64,000 bases of DNA from Microbacterium excoecariae (GTDB taxonomy: Bacteria > Actinomycetota > Actinomycetes > Actinomycetales > Microbacteriaceae). A program made the translations under genes and the position numbers. Under the pieces are notes generated by a model. That model was given only the letters and a program-made list of their open reading frames with translations, was not told the DNA's origin and made no database searches. Positions within the stretch are counted from its first letter, which is position 1; each line of letters opens with the position of its first letter. The stretch spans positions 2,083,115-2,147,114 of the forward strand of contig NZ_JAANCO010000001.1 of NCBI RefSeq assembly GCF_011326725.1, given 5' to 3'. Below, in pieces: positions 15,767-25,019 of this stretch.

Positions 15767-17242
15767 ATGGCGCACCGCACCCGGCACCCCGTCGCTCCCG
15801 CGCCGCGCGCGCCCCGGCGCGAGTCGACGGCGCACCTCGCGCTGCGCGCCTACGCGACGTTCATGCTCTTCTCGGCGCTCGCGTACTCCTGGTGGTACAA
15901 CCTCCTCGGCGCGGTCGGCGCCGCGGCCCTCATCGCCGCGTGCGTGCTCGGGACGCTCGGCATCTGGATCCCCCACCTCGCCCGCCGGCGCGGGCGCCGC
16001 GCATACCCCTGGCGCCGCCTGCCCTGGGTCGCGCTCGCCTACGTGGCCCTCGCGCTCGCGTCGACCGCCTGGTCCGCCTGGCCGCTCGCGACGGTCGGCA
16101 CCGGGGCCGTCATGGTCGCGTTCACGCTGCAGGCGCTCTTCCTCGCGGACATGCTCACGTGGGGCGAGATCATCCGCGCCCTCGAGGTCGCGCTGCGCTG
16201 GGTACTCGGCGCCTCGCTGGCGTTCGAGGCCTGGGTCGCACTCTTCGTCGGCCACCCCATCCTGCCGAATTTCTTCGCGACGGAGGGCACGCCGGATCCG
16301 CACTGGTACTGGGTCCGCGGAAACCTCTTCGACGACTGGCTCGTGGGCGATCGCATCCAGGGCATCGTCGGCAACGCGAATCTGATCGGCATGCTCGCCC
16401 TCCTCGCGCTCATCGTCTTCGGCGCCCGCCTGCGCCTCGCGATCCTCGATCGGGCCTCCGCCGAGACCCTCGTGTTCCACGGCCTCTGGATCGCGCTCGC
16501 GCTGTGGATGCTCGCGCGCGCGGGGTCGGCGACGGCGCTCGCGGCGGGCGCCGTGGCCGCGGGCGTGCTGCTCGTCGCGCTCGTGATGCGCCGCCAGCGC
16601 ACCGCGCGCGGCCGGACCCGGGTGTACGCCGCGTTCACGGCGCTCGCGGTCGCGCTCGCGGCCGCCGCGTGGGCGCTGCGCGGGCCGGTCCTCGACGCGC
16701 TCGGCCGCGACGGCGGGCTCACCGGCCGCGATGCGATCTGGTCCGCCGTGTGGGAACGGGCGGCCACCCACCCCGTCGTCGGAAATGGGTTCTCCTCCCC
16801 CTGGGTCCCCTGGCACCCCGCGTTCGCGGGCTGGATCGTCGACCACGACATCACGGTGTTCCAGGCGCACAACATGTGGCTGGACGCGTTCCTGCAGCTC
16901 GGCGCGCTCGGCGTCGTGCTCGTCGCGTCGGTGTACGGATCCGCCCTGTGGCGCGCGTGGTTCTTCGCGGTGGACCGCCCGCGGTGGGACGCGCACGCCG
17001 AGCGCGCATACTCCCCCCTGACGCTCGTGCCGATCCTCGTCGTCTGGGCCCTCCTCACCCAGGGCCTGACGGAATCGAACCCCGTCATGCTCTGGGGGTG
17101 GCTCGTCGTGGTCATGTTCGTCGCGAAGCTGAAGGTCTCCCCCGTCCTCACCCACCCCGACTCCGGAGCCGACATCGGCCGCCGCCGCCCGCGCCGGGGC
17201 GTTCCGCGCGTCGCGGAGCCCGCGGTCACGCCCGCCTCATGA
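15767..17242 (+). CDS. O-antigen ligase/polymerase (Wzy_C) family membrane protein 1
   Basis: A 491-residue membrane protein with about a dozen helices. The periplasmic loop characteristic of Wzy/WaaL-type glycan polymerases and ligases is visible: GGLTGRDAIWSAVWERAATHPVVGNGF then AHNMWLDAFLQLGALG, with the conserved Arg and His. A second polar loop near residue 170 (FFATEGTPDPHWYWVRGN) is unusual and specific to this protein. It probably joins or polymerises lipid-linked glycans outside the membrane, or attaches them to an acceptor. The next gene is a paralogue that overlaps by four bases (ATGA). Opens the plus-strand operon leading into the galactofuranosyltransferases. Confidence 0.8.
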   Translation: MAHRTRHPVAPAPRAPRRESTAHLALRAYATFMLFSALAYSWWYNLLGAVGAAALIAACVLGTLGIWIPHLARRRGRRAYPWRRLPWVALAYVALALASTAWSAWPLATVGTGAVMVAFTLQALFLADMLTWGEIIRALEVALRWVLGASLAFEAWVALFVGHPILPNFFATEGTPDPHWYWVRGNLFDDWLVGDRIQGIVGNANLIGMLALLALIVFGARLRLAILDRASAETLVFHGLWIALALWMLARAGSATALAAGAVAAGVLLVALVMRRQRTARGRTRVYAAFTALAVALAAAAWALRGPVLDALGRDGGLTGRDAIWSAVWERAATHPVVGNGFSSPWVPWHPAFAGWIVDHDITVFQAHNMWLDAFLQLGALGVVLVASVYGSALWRAWFFAVDRPRWDAHAERAYSPLTLVPILVVWALLTQGLTESNPVMLWGWLVVVMFVAKLKVSPVLTHPDSGADIGRRRPRRGVPRVAEPAVTPAS

Positions 17243-18573
17243 CCTCGATGCGCCGGGCTGCGCGGACGGCCATCGCGACCTCGCTGCGGTCCGCGGCCTT
17301 CGCCCGCGCGTACACGGTCACGGCGCTGGGGGCGGGCCTCCTCACGGCGGCGATCGATCGCGTCAACGGGCCCGTCACGCTTGCCACGATCGTGACGGGG
17401 CTCGCCGTCCTCGGCGGCGCCGCGCTGTTCGCCCGGCGCGACGAGCTGTCGCTCGTCGGGTTCGCCCCCACGACCCTCGTCGCCTTCCTCGCCTGGGCCG
17501 CGGCGAGCGCCGTGTGGGCCATCGACGGGGCGCACGCGCGCGCCGTCGCGGCGTGGCTGTCGCTCGCCGCGTGGGCGCTCATCGGGGCGACGATCGCGCA
17601 CCTCCGGGACACGCTGCAGATCGCGCGCGCCGCGGGCGACGTCTTCCGCACCCTTCTGGCGCTGTCGCTCGCCCTCGAGGTCCTGTTCGGGATCCTCCTC
17701 GACCAGCCGCTCGGCCGCCTGGGGATCGCGGGGGATCTCGCGTACGGCGGCCCCGTCCAGGGCCTGTTCGTCACCCGCAACCTCCTCGGCTTCGTCGCCG
17801 TCCTCGCCCTCGTCACGTTCGCGATCGAATGGCGGGCGCGCGCCGTGGCCCGGCCCGTCGCCGTCGCGTCGCTCGTCCTGGCGGGGCTCATGACGGTGCT
17901 CTCCGGCTCCCCCGTCGCCGTCGTCCTCGCGGCGACGCTCGTGCTCGCGGAGCTCGCGCTCGCCCTCGCGCGGCGCGCCCCGCGCGGGCGGCGCGCGCGG
18001 GTCCACCTGGCCCTCGCCGGCGGTGCGCTCGTGTTCGTGACCCTCGCGTTCTGGTTCCGGCACGCGATCATCCGCTTCTTCGCGGCGCGGTCCGGGTTCG
18101 CCGCGCGCGCGGACCTCTGGAACGCGCTGATCGACTGGGTCCGCCACAAGCCGGTGACCGGCTGGGGGCTGTTCGGATCCTGGCGGGGCGAGCCGTTCCC
18201 GACGAACATCCTTGCCGTCGAGCTCGGCGGCGCGCACGGATCCGCGCTCAGCGCGTACTTCGACGTGCTCCTGCAGCTCGGGTGGGTGGGCCTGCTGCTG
18301 TTCCTCCTCGTCGGGCTCTTCGCGCTCGGTCGCGCCTGGCTCGCCGCGGCCGACCGCCGTTCCGTCGTGTACGCGTGGCTTCCGCTCGTCCTCATCGCGA
18401 TCCTCGTCGAATCCGTTTTCGAGAGCTACGCGCTGCACGACATCGGATGGCTCCTCCTCGTCGTGTGCGCCGTGCGCGCGGGCCGCGAACGGTCGTGGCG
18501 CGCGCGCCTCGACCCGGCCGCGCCGGTGCCGCCCCCGCTCCGGCCTCAGGGCAACGCGGGGCGGGCCGGGTAG
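17239..18573 (+). CDS. O-antigen ligase/polymerase (Wzy_C) family membrane protein 2
   Basis: A 444-residue membrane protein with about eleven helices and the same family loop as its upstream neighbour: FAARADLWNALIDWVRHKPVTGWGLFGSW followed by AHGSALSAYFDVLLQLGWVG. Sequence identity to the first copy is low by eye, so the pair is not a recent duplication and the two may act on different substrates. The ATG overlaps the previous stop (ATGA). 66 bases separate it from the GlfT2-like gene; TAGAGT overlapping its stop codon (18571-18576) could be an internal promoter. Confidence 0.8.
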   Translation: MTSMRRAARTAIATSLRSAAFARAYTVTALGAGLLTAAIDRVNGPVTLATIVTGLAVLGGAALFARRDELSLVGFAPTTLVAFLAWAAASAVWAIDGAHARAVAAWLSLAAWALIGATIAHLRDTLQIARAAGDVFRTLLALSLALEVLFGILLDQPLGRLGIAGDLAYGGPVQGLFVTRNLLGFVAVLALVTFAIEWRARAVARPVAVASLVLAGLMTVLSGSPVAVVLAATLVLAELALALARRAPRGRRARVHLALAGGALVFVTLAFWFRHAIIRFFAARSGFAARADLWNALIDWVRHKPVTGWGLFGSWRGEPFPTNILAVELGGAHGSALSAYFDVLLQLGWVGLLLFLLVGLFALGRAWLAAADRRSVVYAWLPLVLIAILVESVFESYALHDIGWLLLVVCAVRAGRERSWRARLDPAAPVPPPLRPQGNAGRAG

Positions 18574-18639
18574 AGTTCGTCACGGCCTGTCCGCGCGCGA
18601 GCGGGCCACCGATTCCTCACTTTTCGGAGCAATGCGCCT

Positions 18640-20550
18640 ATGCCGACCGTCCTCCAGCACGTCGTCCTCCCCACGGAGAATGACCCGGACCTCCTGCCGC
18701 TGTACCTCGACGCCGACACGTGGTCGACGATCGATGGCGAACCCGTGCGGGTCGCGAGCAACACGCAGATCGGCGACGTGCTCGGCCGGCGCAGCGCCCG
18801 CGTGCGCGCGGGCGGGCGGACATCCTTCGGGACGTACTTCAACGCGTTTCCCGCGTCGTACTGGCAGCACTGGACGGGGGTGCGCCGGATCGCGCTCACG
18901 GTCCGCACGAGCGGACCCGCCACGGTCCTCGTGTACCGCTCCAACGGATCCGGCATCTCGCAGCGCGTCGACCTGGCGGAGGTGGCGGGCGACGCCGAGA
19001 CGGTGTTCGACCTGCCGCTGACCCAGTTCTCGGACGGCGGCTGGATCTGGTTCGACGTCGTGGCGGGCTCCGAGGACGCGACGGTCGTCTCGGCCGAGTG
19101 GACAACGGACCACGCGCCCGTGCGCACGGGCCGCGCGTCAGTCGGCATCACGACCTTCAACAAGCCGGACTTCTGCGTCGCGACGCTCGGCGCGCTCGCG
19201 GAGAGCCCCGAGGCGCTCGAGGTCGTCGACCGGATCTTCCTCATCGACCAGGGCACCCGCCGCGTCGACGCACACGAGGGATTCGCGGCGCCGGCCGCCG
19301 CGCTCGGCGACGCGCTCGAGGTCATCACGCAGCCGAACCTCGGCGGATCCGGCGGATTCTCGCGCGCCATGGTCGAGACGCTCCGCCGACCCGAGAGCGA
19401 CTTCGTGCAGCTCCTCGACGACGACGTGCGCATCGAGCCCGAGGCCATCCGGCGCTCCGTCCTGTTCGGCCGCTACGCGACGACCCCGACGATCGTCGGC
19501 GCGCACATGTTCGACCTCCTCGACCGCGCGAAGCTCAACGCCTGGGCCGAGGTCGTGGACGAGGAGCCGTTCATGTGGCGCCCGCTCCACGACGACGTGA
19601 TGCCGCACGACTTCCGCCAGGCGAACCTGCGCCAGTCGCCGCTCCTGCACGCGCGCATGGACGCCGATTACAACGGGTGGTGGATGTGCCTCATCCCCAC
19701 CGAGGTGATCCGGTCCGTGGGGCTCGCCCTTCCGGCCTTCCTCAAGTGGGACGACGCGGAGTTCTGCCTGCGCGCCCGCGAGGCGGGCTACCCGACGGTC
19801 TCCCTCCCGGGCGCCGCGCTCTGGCACGTGTCCTGGGTGGGCAAGGACGACGCGATCGACTGGCAGGCGTACTACCACGCGCGCGGCCGGCTCGTCGCGG
19901 CGCTGCTGCACTCGACCGCCCCGCGGGGCGGCACGGTTCTGCGGCACAGCCGCCGGGCCGACCTCAAGCACCTCATGATGATGCAGTACTACCCGACCGA
20001 GCTGCGCCACCTCGCCCTCGAGGACGTGCTGTCCGGGCCCGCCCATCTGCATCGCACGCTCACGACCCGCATGCCCGAGGCGCGGGCGCTCGCGGCGTCG
20101 TTCCCCGAGACCGTGGTGCACCAGGATCCGGACGACGTCCCGCGCTCCCGTCGCGGCATGCGCGTGTTCCCGCTCCCCCGCCGCGGCGAGAAGGCGGGCC
20201 CCGTCGGCCTCGCCCGCGCCGTGTTCACGGCGCGCACGCTCGTCACCCAATTCCTCCGCCGACCCGCCGCGCACCACGCGGACGTGCCGGACGTGGAGTT
20301 CGGCAAGCGCGACGCCGACTGGTGGCGCGTCTCCCACGTCGACTCGGCGCTCGTGAGCGCGGCGGACGGCTCGGGCACGCAGATCTACACGCGCGACCGA
20401 CGCGCCTATCGCCGGCTCCTGCGGCGCTCGCTGCGGCTCCACCGCGAGCTCGCGCGGCAGTGGCCGCGGCTGGCGCGCGAGTATCGCGCCGCCCTCGACG
20501 ACCTCGTCTCGGAGCCCGCCTGGCGCGCGCACTTCGAGCACAACGCATGA
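18640..20550 (+). CDS. GlfT2-like galactofuranosyltransferase (galactan polymerase)
   Basis: Predicted to extend a galactofuranose chain from UDP-Galf on a lipid-linked acceptor at the inner face of the membrane. At 636 residues it matches the length of mycobacterial GlfT2 (637), and the key residues fall at nearly the same places: an N-terminal beta-sandwich (1-165), FNKPDFC at 173-179, the metal-binding DDD at 260-262, WDDAEF with Asp371/Asp372, and His396 in ALWHVSWVGKDD. A C-terminal helical domain follows. Family-level match is strong; whether it makes alternating beta-1,5/1,6 linkages cannot be told. Overlaps the next glycosyltransferase by four bases; UDP-galactopyranose mutase is encoded 13 kb away in the same island. 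Confidence 0.88.
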   Translation: MPTVLQHVVLPTENDPDLLPLYLDADTWSTIDGEPVRVASNTQIGDVLGRRSARVRAGGRTSFGTYFNAFPASYWQHWTGVRRIALTVRTSGPATVLVYRSNGSGISQRVDLAEVAGDAETVFDLPLTQFSDGGWIWFDVVAGSEDATVVSAEWTTDHAPVRTGRASVGITTFNKPDFCVATLGALAESPEALEVVDRIFLIDQGTRRVDAHEGFAAPAAALGDALEVITQPNLGGSGGFSRAMVETLRRPESDFVQLLDDDVRIEPEAIRRSVLFGRYATTPTIVGAHMFDLLDRAKLNAWAEVVDEEPFMWRPLHDDVMPHDFRQANLRQSPLLHARMDADYNGWWMCLIPTEVIRSVGLALPAFLKWDDAEFCLRAREAGYPTVSLPGAALWHVSWVGKDDAIDWQAYYHARGRLVAALLHSTAPRGGTVLRHSRRADLKHLMMMQYYPTELRHLALEDVLSGPAHLHRTLTTRMPEARALAASFPETVVHQDPDDVPRSRRGMRVFPLPRRGEKAGPVGLARAVFTARTLVTQFLRRPAAHHADVPDVEFGKRDADWWRVSHVDSALVSAADGSGTQIYTRDRRAYRRLLRRSLRLHRELARQWPRLAREYRAALDDLVSEPAWRAHFEHNA

Positions 20551-21560
20551 CCGCCTCCCGCGAAAGGTCCACCCCCGTGAGCGCACCCGAGTTCGACCCG
20601 AACGGCGCGACGATCGTCGTCGTGACGTTCAACCGCTCCCACCTGCTCGCGCGGCTCCTCGAGTCCGTCGACCGCATGGATCCGCAGCCGGGCCGCGTCG
20701 TCGTCATCGACAACGCCTCGTCCGACGACACGACCGAGGTCGTCGCGGGCTTCCGCGACCGGATCGGGCCGGAGCTCGTCTATCGGCGCCTGGACGAGAA
20801 CACGGGCGGATCCGGCGGGTTCAGCGAGGGGATGCGCACGGCGTACGAGCTGGGCTCCGAGTGGATCTGGCTCATGGACGACGACGTCGAGGTACTCCCG
20901 GACGGACTCGCGGCGATGGGCCGCTGGACGCCGCGGTTCCAGAGCATCCAGGGCCGCCGGTACGACTACGACGGCTCCGAGTTCTACTGGCAGTACCGGG
21001 TCTCGACCTCGCTCGGCATTCCGATCCCGTTCGCGCCCGCCGACTTCGACGACTCCGGGTACCGCGAGATGAACTCCGGGTGCTTCGAGGGGATGTTCAT
21101 TCACCGCGACCTCGTGGCGAAGCTCGGCCTGCCGGATCCGCGCTTCTTCATCTACTGGGACGACACGGTCTACGGCTATCTCGCATCGCTCCACACGCCC
21201 TGCGCGATCGTCAACGAGTTCGTCCTGCAGCGCACCCGCGAGATCAAGCAGTGGGACATGGGCACGCGCCACCTCAACGCGTCGAGCGACATGTATCGCT
21301 ACTACATCATGCGCAATCGCGGCATCATGCGGCACTACTACGCGGCGCACGGCGACTACCGCCCGGTGCGGTTCGCGATCGGCACCGCCGCGACGTTCGC
21401 GAAGGAGCTGATCCGGCTCGGCTTCGTCGAGCGCAAGGTCACGGGCACGGGGTGGCGCAACCTTTGGCGGGGCATGCGCGACGGCCTCCGGATCGCGCGC
21501 GACAAGAGCTTCGCGATCATGCCCCCGCTCGAGGCGGCGGACCACGATGCTCGAGGTTGA
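20547..21560 (+). CDS. GT2 glycosyltransferase, GlfT1-like (galactofuran initiation)
   Basis: A 337-residue GT-A enzyme: ATIVVVTFNRSHLLARLLESV at the N-terminus, VIDNASSDDTTEVV, the nucleotide-binding loop DENTGGSGGFSEGMRTA, the metal-binding WLMDDDVEVL, and an acceptor-side acidic site FFIYWDDTVYGYLA. This order and the GGSGGF loop are shared with the GlfT family. Directly coupled (ATGA) to the GlfT2-like gene, so the natural inference is that it adds the first galactofuranose residues before GlfT2 extends. An alternative is a rhamnosyltransferase of the WbbL type. ATG at 20547; a GTG at 20578 is a weaker alternative. Confidence 0.75.
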   Translation: MTASRERSTPVSAPEFDPNGATIVVVTFNRSHLLARLLESVDRMDPQPGRVVVIDNASSDDTTEVVAGFRDRIGPELVYRRLDENTGGSGGFSEGMRTAYELGSEWIWLMDDDVEVLPDGLAAMGRWTPRFQSIQGRRYDYDGSEFYWQYRVSTSLGIPIPFAPADFDDSGYREMNSGCFEGMFIHRDLVAKLGLPDPRFFIYWDDTVYGYLASLHTPCAIVNEFVLQRTREIKQWDMGTRHLNASSDMYRYYIMRNRGIMRHYYAAHGDYRPVRFAIGTAATFAKELIRLGFVERKVTGTGWRNLWRGMRDGLRIARDKSFAIMPPLEAADHDARG

Positions 21561-21999
21561 CGAGACCGCGCGCGTCGACAAGACCGTGCGTTTCAACCAC
21601 GGATCCTCGGATGTGCGGGTGGGCGCGCGGACGAAGATCTATCGGGGCGGGGAGTTCACCGGCCCCGTGGCTATCGGCGAGGACGCGTTCATCAACCGCG
21701 ACGCCTACGTGCGCCCCCACACGACGATCGGCGACCGCGTGAACCTCGGCCCCTTCGTCCGCCTCGTGACCGACTCGCACGCGATCGGCCCGCACGAGCG
21801 GCGCGCCGGGACGGTGCGACACGACCCCATCGTGCTGGGCGACGGCTGCTGGATCGGCGCGTCCGCCACGGTCCTGGGCGGCGTCACGGTGGGCGCCGGG
21901 GCCATCGTCGCCGCGGGCGCGATCGTGACCGAGGACGTCCCCGACGACGTTCTCGTCGCCGGCGTGCCGGCCCGCGTCGTCAGGCGGCTCGACGCCTGA
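21547..21999 (+). CDS. Left-handed beta-helix acyltransferase (hexapeptide repeat)
   Basis: A 150-residue trimeric-type acyltransferase. Hexapeptide turns run from about residue 35 (VAIGED AFINRD AYVRPH TTIGDR VNLGPF) to 125 (GDGCWI GASATV LGGVTV GAGAIV AAGAIV), interrupted by the loop TDSHAIGPHERRAG, which holds the catalytic histidine typical of maltose/galactoside O-acetyltransferases. Ends with AGVPARVVRRL, a standard tail. It overlaps the upstream glycosyltransferase by 14 bases, so it probably acetylates a sugar of the same glycan or its precursor. Last gene of the plus-strand operon. Confidence 0.85.
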   Translation: MLEVDETARVDKTVRFNHGSSDVRVGARTKIYRGGEFTGPVAIGEDAFINRDAYVRPHTTIGDRVNLGPFVRLVTDSHAIGPHERRAGTVRHDPIVLGDGCWIGASATVLGGVTVGAGAIVAAGAIVTEDVPDDVLVAGVPARVVRRLDA

Positions 22000-22008
22000 T
22001 GACGCGGC

Positions 22009-23799
22009 TCACACCTCGGGCGAGCGCCACCCGCGCCACTGCTCGAAGGACCCCTGCACGAGCTGCGAGGCGGTCCGCTCCCAGGTGTGCTTCGACGCGT
22101 GACGAATGTACATGTACCCGAGGCTCTGGGTACGGTACGCGACCCCGCCCTGCGTCTCGACGCGGATGAGCACGGAGCGATCCGTCGAGTTCGGCGTCGG
22201 CCGCCACCCGCCGAGGGCGTCGAACGTCGACCGCGAGAGGAGCATGGCGCCGCCCGCGACCTGATCGTGATACCGCTCGGTCGCGAAGGTCCGGTGGACG
22301 GTCTGTCCGACCTCCTCGAAATAGAGGAACTCGGTCGTCTTGCCGACGATGTCCGCCCGCGAGTACAGCGCGGCCAGCACGAGATCGGACACGTGATGCT
22401 CGCTGTACCAGTCGTCGTCATCGAGCTTGGTGATCAGGTCGCCGGACGCGTGGCGCACGCCCTCGGCGAGCGCGCCGCCGAACAACACGGATCCCGGCAC
22501 CTCGACGATGCGCACCGCGAGATCGCCCAGGTCGACGCCGTCGAGGTTCGGCGCGGGCACGCCGTGGACGACGACCACGACCTCCATGTGGGGATAGGTC
22601 TGGCGCGCCATCATCTCGAGCACGCCGGGCACGAGCTCCGTGCGCATCGTGGACAGCACGACGCTCACGCGCGGGAGATACCGCGTGCCCGTCGCGGACG
22701 CCACGGCGCTCGCGAGCCGGAAGAATCCGCCGTGTTCGTGCATCGCGATGCGGCGCCCCTCGACGGCGCGCCGGTCCCGCTCGAGGCCCAGCTGCTGGCG
22801 GTAGGGACGTCGGATAACGTCCGCGAGCGCGGGGGCGAGGGCCTCCGCCGGGACGTCGACGGCGGCGGGGAGACTGTGGAGGATCGTGTCGGTCGCCGTG
22901 ATCTCCGCGAAGCGGGCGGCCAGCCCCTCGGGCAACCGCTCGAGCCCCGAGAGATCGATGCTCTCGACGCGGCGCAGCGCGCGCACGGTGGGCGCGTCCA
23001 GCGGGCGGCGCACGTCGAAGTCGACGGGGTGCGCCGTGGCCGGTTCGATCGGCAGGATCCGGGCGCGGTTTCCGTCCACGACGAGCCGCCTGGCCGGCGG
23101 GGAGGGCTGGAACGTCAGCGGCCGACCGATCGGGTTGTGCGTCAGGAGGTCGAGGACGGGCAGCTCGGTGCGCGGCCGCCCGTGAACCGCCTCGTCCGTC
23201 GTGAGGTGGTGCGTCGCGACCTCCTCCGCGAGGCGACGCGGCCCGCCGATCGCGACGTCGGCGCGAAAGAGGCCCACGCCCTGCAGCCGGTCCACCATCG
23301 GCTCCACGGGCGAGACGGTGCGCGTGGGCAGGAGCGCCAGCGCCTCGCGACCGGCGCCGGGCGCGACCGCGACGAGCGGAAAGCCCGCGCCCGCGTGGGG
23401 CGCGTCGGGCGCGAAGACCCCGATCAGGGCCGCCGCGATCTCGGTCACGGTTGTGGGCTCCGTGACCGTCACGGTCGCGGACGCCCGGGAGCGGCGCACG
23501 TCGAAGTCGGACGAGAAACGCGACAGCGCGCGGATCTGGCCCAGGCGACCGCGCCAGCGCGGCACGGGCGCCTCCCAGTGGGCGAGCCGCACATCCAGGC
23601 GCGTGACGCGGACGACCGGGTCCCGCGGCAGCGCGAGGACGCGTAGCGCGTCGACGCCCTCGAGCTCGAGGTCGAGCACGCCCCCCGCGGCCTCGGGCCG
23701 ACCGACGAGCGCGTCGATCTCCTCCGTCGAGACGCGGATCCGGCCGCCGTCCCGCGAGGGGTCGCCGGAGGCGGGGCTCGTGCGTCGAATTCTGGGCAT
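22009..23799 (-). CDS. Glycosyltransferase with C-terminal GT2 domain and large uncharacterised N-terminal region
   Basis: A 596-residue protein. Only the last 210 or so residues form a recognisable GT-A domain (RVSVVLSTMRTELVPGVLEMMARQTYPHMEVVVVVHG, then LDDDDWYSEHHVSDL with the metal-binding acidic run, and GGAMLLSRSTFDALGGW). The first 375 residues have no family I recognise; they contain a region resembling other glycosyltransferase-associated domains (RRLVVDGNRARILPIEPA, then YRQQLGLERDRRAVEGRR). Start chosen at the ATG preceded by AAGGGG six bases upstream; a GTG at 23832 with a TAGCCT -10 five bases before it is the alternative. Second gene of a minus-strand pair. Confidence 0.75.
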   Translation of the reverse strand: MPRIRRTSPASGDPSRDGGRIRVSTEEIDALVGRPEAAGGVLDLELEGVDALRVLALPRDPVVRVTRLDVRLAHWEAPVPRWRGRLGQIRALSRFSSDFDVRRSRASATVTVTEPTTVTEIAAALIGVFAPDAPHAGAGFPLVAVAPGAGREALALLPTRTVSPVEPMVDRLQGVGLFRADVAIGGPRRLAEEVATHHLTTDEAVHGRPRTELPVLDLLTHNPIGRPLTFQPSPPARRLVVDGNRARILPIEPATAHPVDFDVRRPLDAPTVRALRRVESIDLSGLERLPEGLAARFAEITATDTILHSLPAAVDVPAEALAPALADVIRRPYRQQLGLERDRRAVEGRRIAMHEHGGFFRLASAVASATGTRYLPRVSVVLSTMRTELVPGVLEMMARQTYPHMEVVVVVHGVPAPNLDGVDLGDLAVRIVEVPGSVLFGGALAEGVRHASGDLITKLDDDDWYSEHHVSDLVLAALYSRADIVGKTTEFLYFEEVGQTVHRTFATERYHDQVAGGAMLLSRSTFDALGGWRPTPNSTDRSVLIRVETQGGVAYRTQSLGYMYIRHASKHTWERTASQLVQGSFEQWRGWRSPEV

Positions 23800-23863
23800 G
23801 CGCATCCCCTTGTGGTGTCGAGAGAAGGTCACGGAACAGGCTAGCCGCGCGTCGCGGGCGCGC

Positions 23864-24946
23864 TCAGCGGCGCTCGATCAGGCGTGTCACGAGGTCCGCG
23901 TAGGCCTCGCCCATAGCGCGCGGCGGGCGGGCGGCCGCGAACGCGCGGGCGGCTGCGCGCGCCTCGGGCGCGAGGAACCATTCGTCGGCGAGGAGGCCCG
24001 CGATCGACTCGGCGGGATCGTCGTGATCGAAGAAGCGGATCCACGCCTGGTCGCCGTAGTCCTCGACGAGGTGCGGCTCGTTCGGCAGCAGGACCGGCAC
24101 GCCGTAGGTGGCGGCGAGGTGCATCGTCCCCGAGTTGAGCACGCGACGGTACGGCAGGACGAGCACGTCCGCGGCGCCGAACCAGGACGGCAGGTCCTCG
24201 TCGAGCACGCGCTTCAGGTGGCGCGTGATGCGGGCGCCGCTCTCGTCGAACGACTTCAGCGCGTTCTGCACGGGCCCGAGCGGCCGCCCGGCGATCAGCA
24301 CCTCGAGGTTCGCGCCGCGCGAGACCGCCAGCTTCGTCGCGCGGGAGAGGTCGACGATGCCCTTGTAGGGCCGGATCCACCCGAAGAACATGATCGTCGC
24401 CCGGTCCGCGCTCGCGCCGACCGCCGCCCGCGCCTCGGCGGCGGGGACGGGGTCACCGTATACACCGTCGTAGCTGCAGTGCTCGATCAGGACGACCTTT
24501 TCGGGCGGGATCGAGTAGAAGTGTCGCGCATGCTCGACCGTGTGCGGGCTCAGCACGTGGATCGCGTCGGCGAGCTTTCCCAGCACCCGGTGGAGTCGCA
24601 CGGCCTGCGGGCGGTATGCGGTGTCGTGCGGGAGGACGTTGTGCACCGTCCACAGGATCGGACGCCCGAGCGTCTTCGCCGTGAACAGCGCGTCGAGGAA
24701 CAGATCGACGCGGCGCTCGGCGTCCGCCTCGTCCTCGGCGTCCTCCGTGACCGGCGTCGGCCACTGCACGTGCACGAGGCCGCGGCGTTCCGGGCTCGTC
24801 AGCTCGATCAACGTGTCGCGGAAGGTCGTGCGCCCGGTCGGCTCGAACCCACGCTCGATCGCGACGGCCTGCAGCATCCGGACGTACGGGTTATCGAGCC
24901 ATCCCGGGTAGTTGAAGATCCGGGTCTCGTAGGGCGCGTCGGGCAT
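23864..24946 (-). CDS. GT-B fold glycosyltransferase (GT4-like), paralogue of the gene at 38939
   Basis: A 360-residue enzyme with two Rossmann-like halves. N-terminal half: RIFNYPGWLDNPYVRMLQ and LWTVHNVLPHD; C-terminal half: IMFFGWIRPYKGIVDL, LPSWFGAADVLVLPYRRVLNSGTMHLAATYGVPVLLPNEPHLVEDYG, the donor-binding region with the retained acidic residue. The gene at 38939-40036 shares the same motifs in the same order (LLWTVHNRLPHE, GQIRPYKG, PYRAILNSGSVHLAATF) and is a clear paralogue. Leaderless start predicted: TAGACT seven bases before the ATG. Sugar donor unknown. Confidence 0.8.
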   Translation of the reverse strand: MPDAPYETRIFNYPGWLDNPYVRMLQAVAIERGFEPTGRTTFRDTLIELTSPERRGLVHVQWPTPVTEDAEDEADAERRVDLFLDALFTAKTLGRPILWTVHNVLPHDTAYRPQAVRLHRVLGKLADAIHVLSPHTVEHARHFYSIPPEKVVLIEHCSYDGVYGDPVPAAEARAAVGASADRATIMFFGWIRPYKGIVDLSRATKLAVSRGANLEVLIAGRPLGPVQNALKSFDESGARITRHLKRVLDEDLPSWFGAADVLVLPYRRVLNSGTMHLAATYGVPVLLPNEPHLVEDYGDQAWIRFFDHDDPAESIAGLLADEWFLAPEARAAARAFAAARPPRAMGEAYADLVTRLIERR

Positions 24947-24953
24947 GCGGGCG

Positions 24954-25013
24954 AGTCTATCGGCCCGCCCCTCGGCATTCCCGGCGGGGCGTCAGGACCC
25001 GTCGGGCTACACT
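24954..25013. promoter_or_regulatory. Divergent leaderless promoters of two glycosyltransferase genes
   Basis: On the minus strand TAGACT (24959-24954) lies seven bases before the ATG at 24946. On the plus strand TACACT (25008-25013) lies six bases before the GTG at 25020. The 73-base intergenic region thus carries two separate, outward-facing -10 elements. Confidence 0.55.
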
Positions 25014-25019
25014 TTCGGG

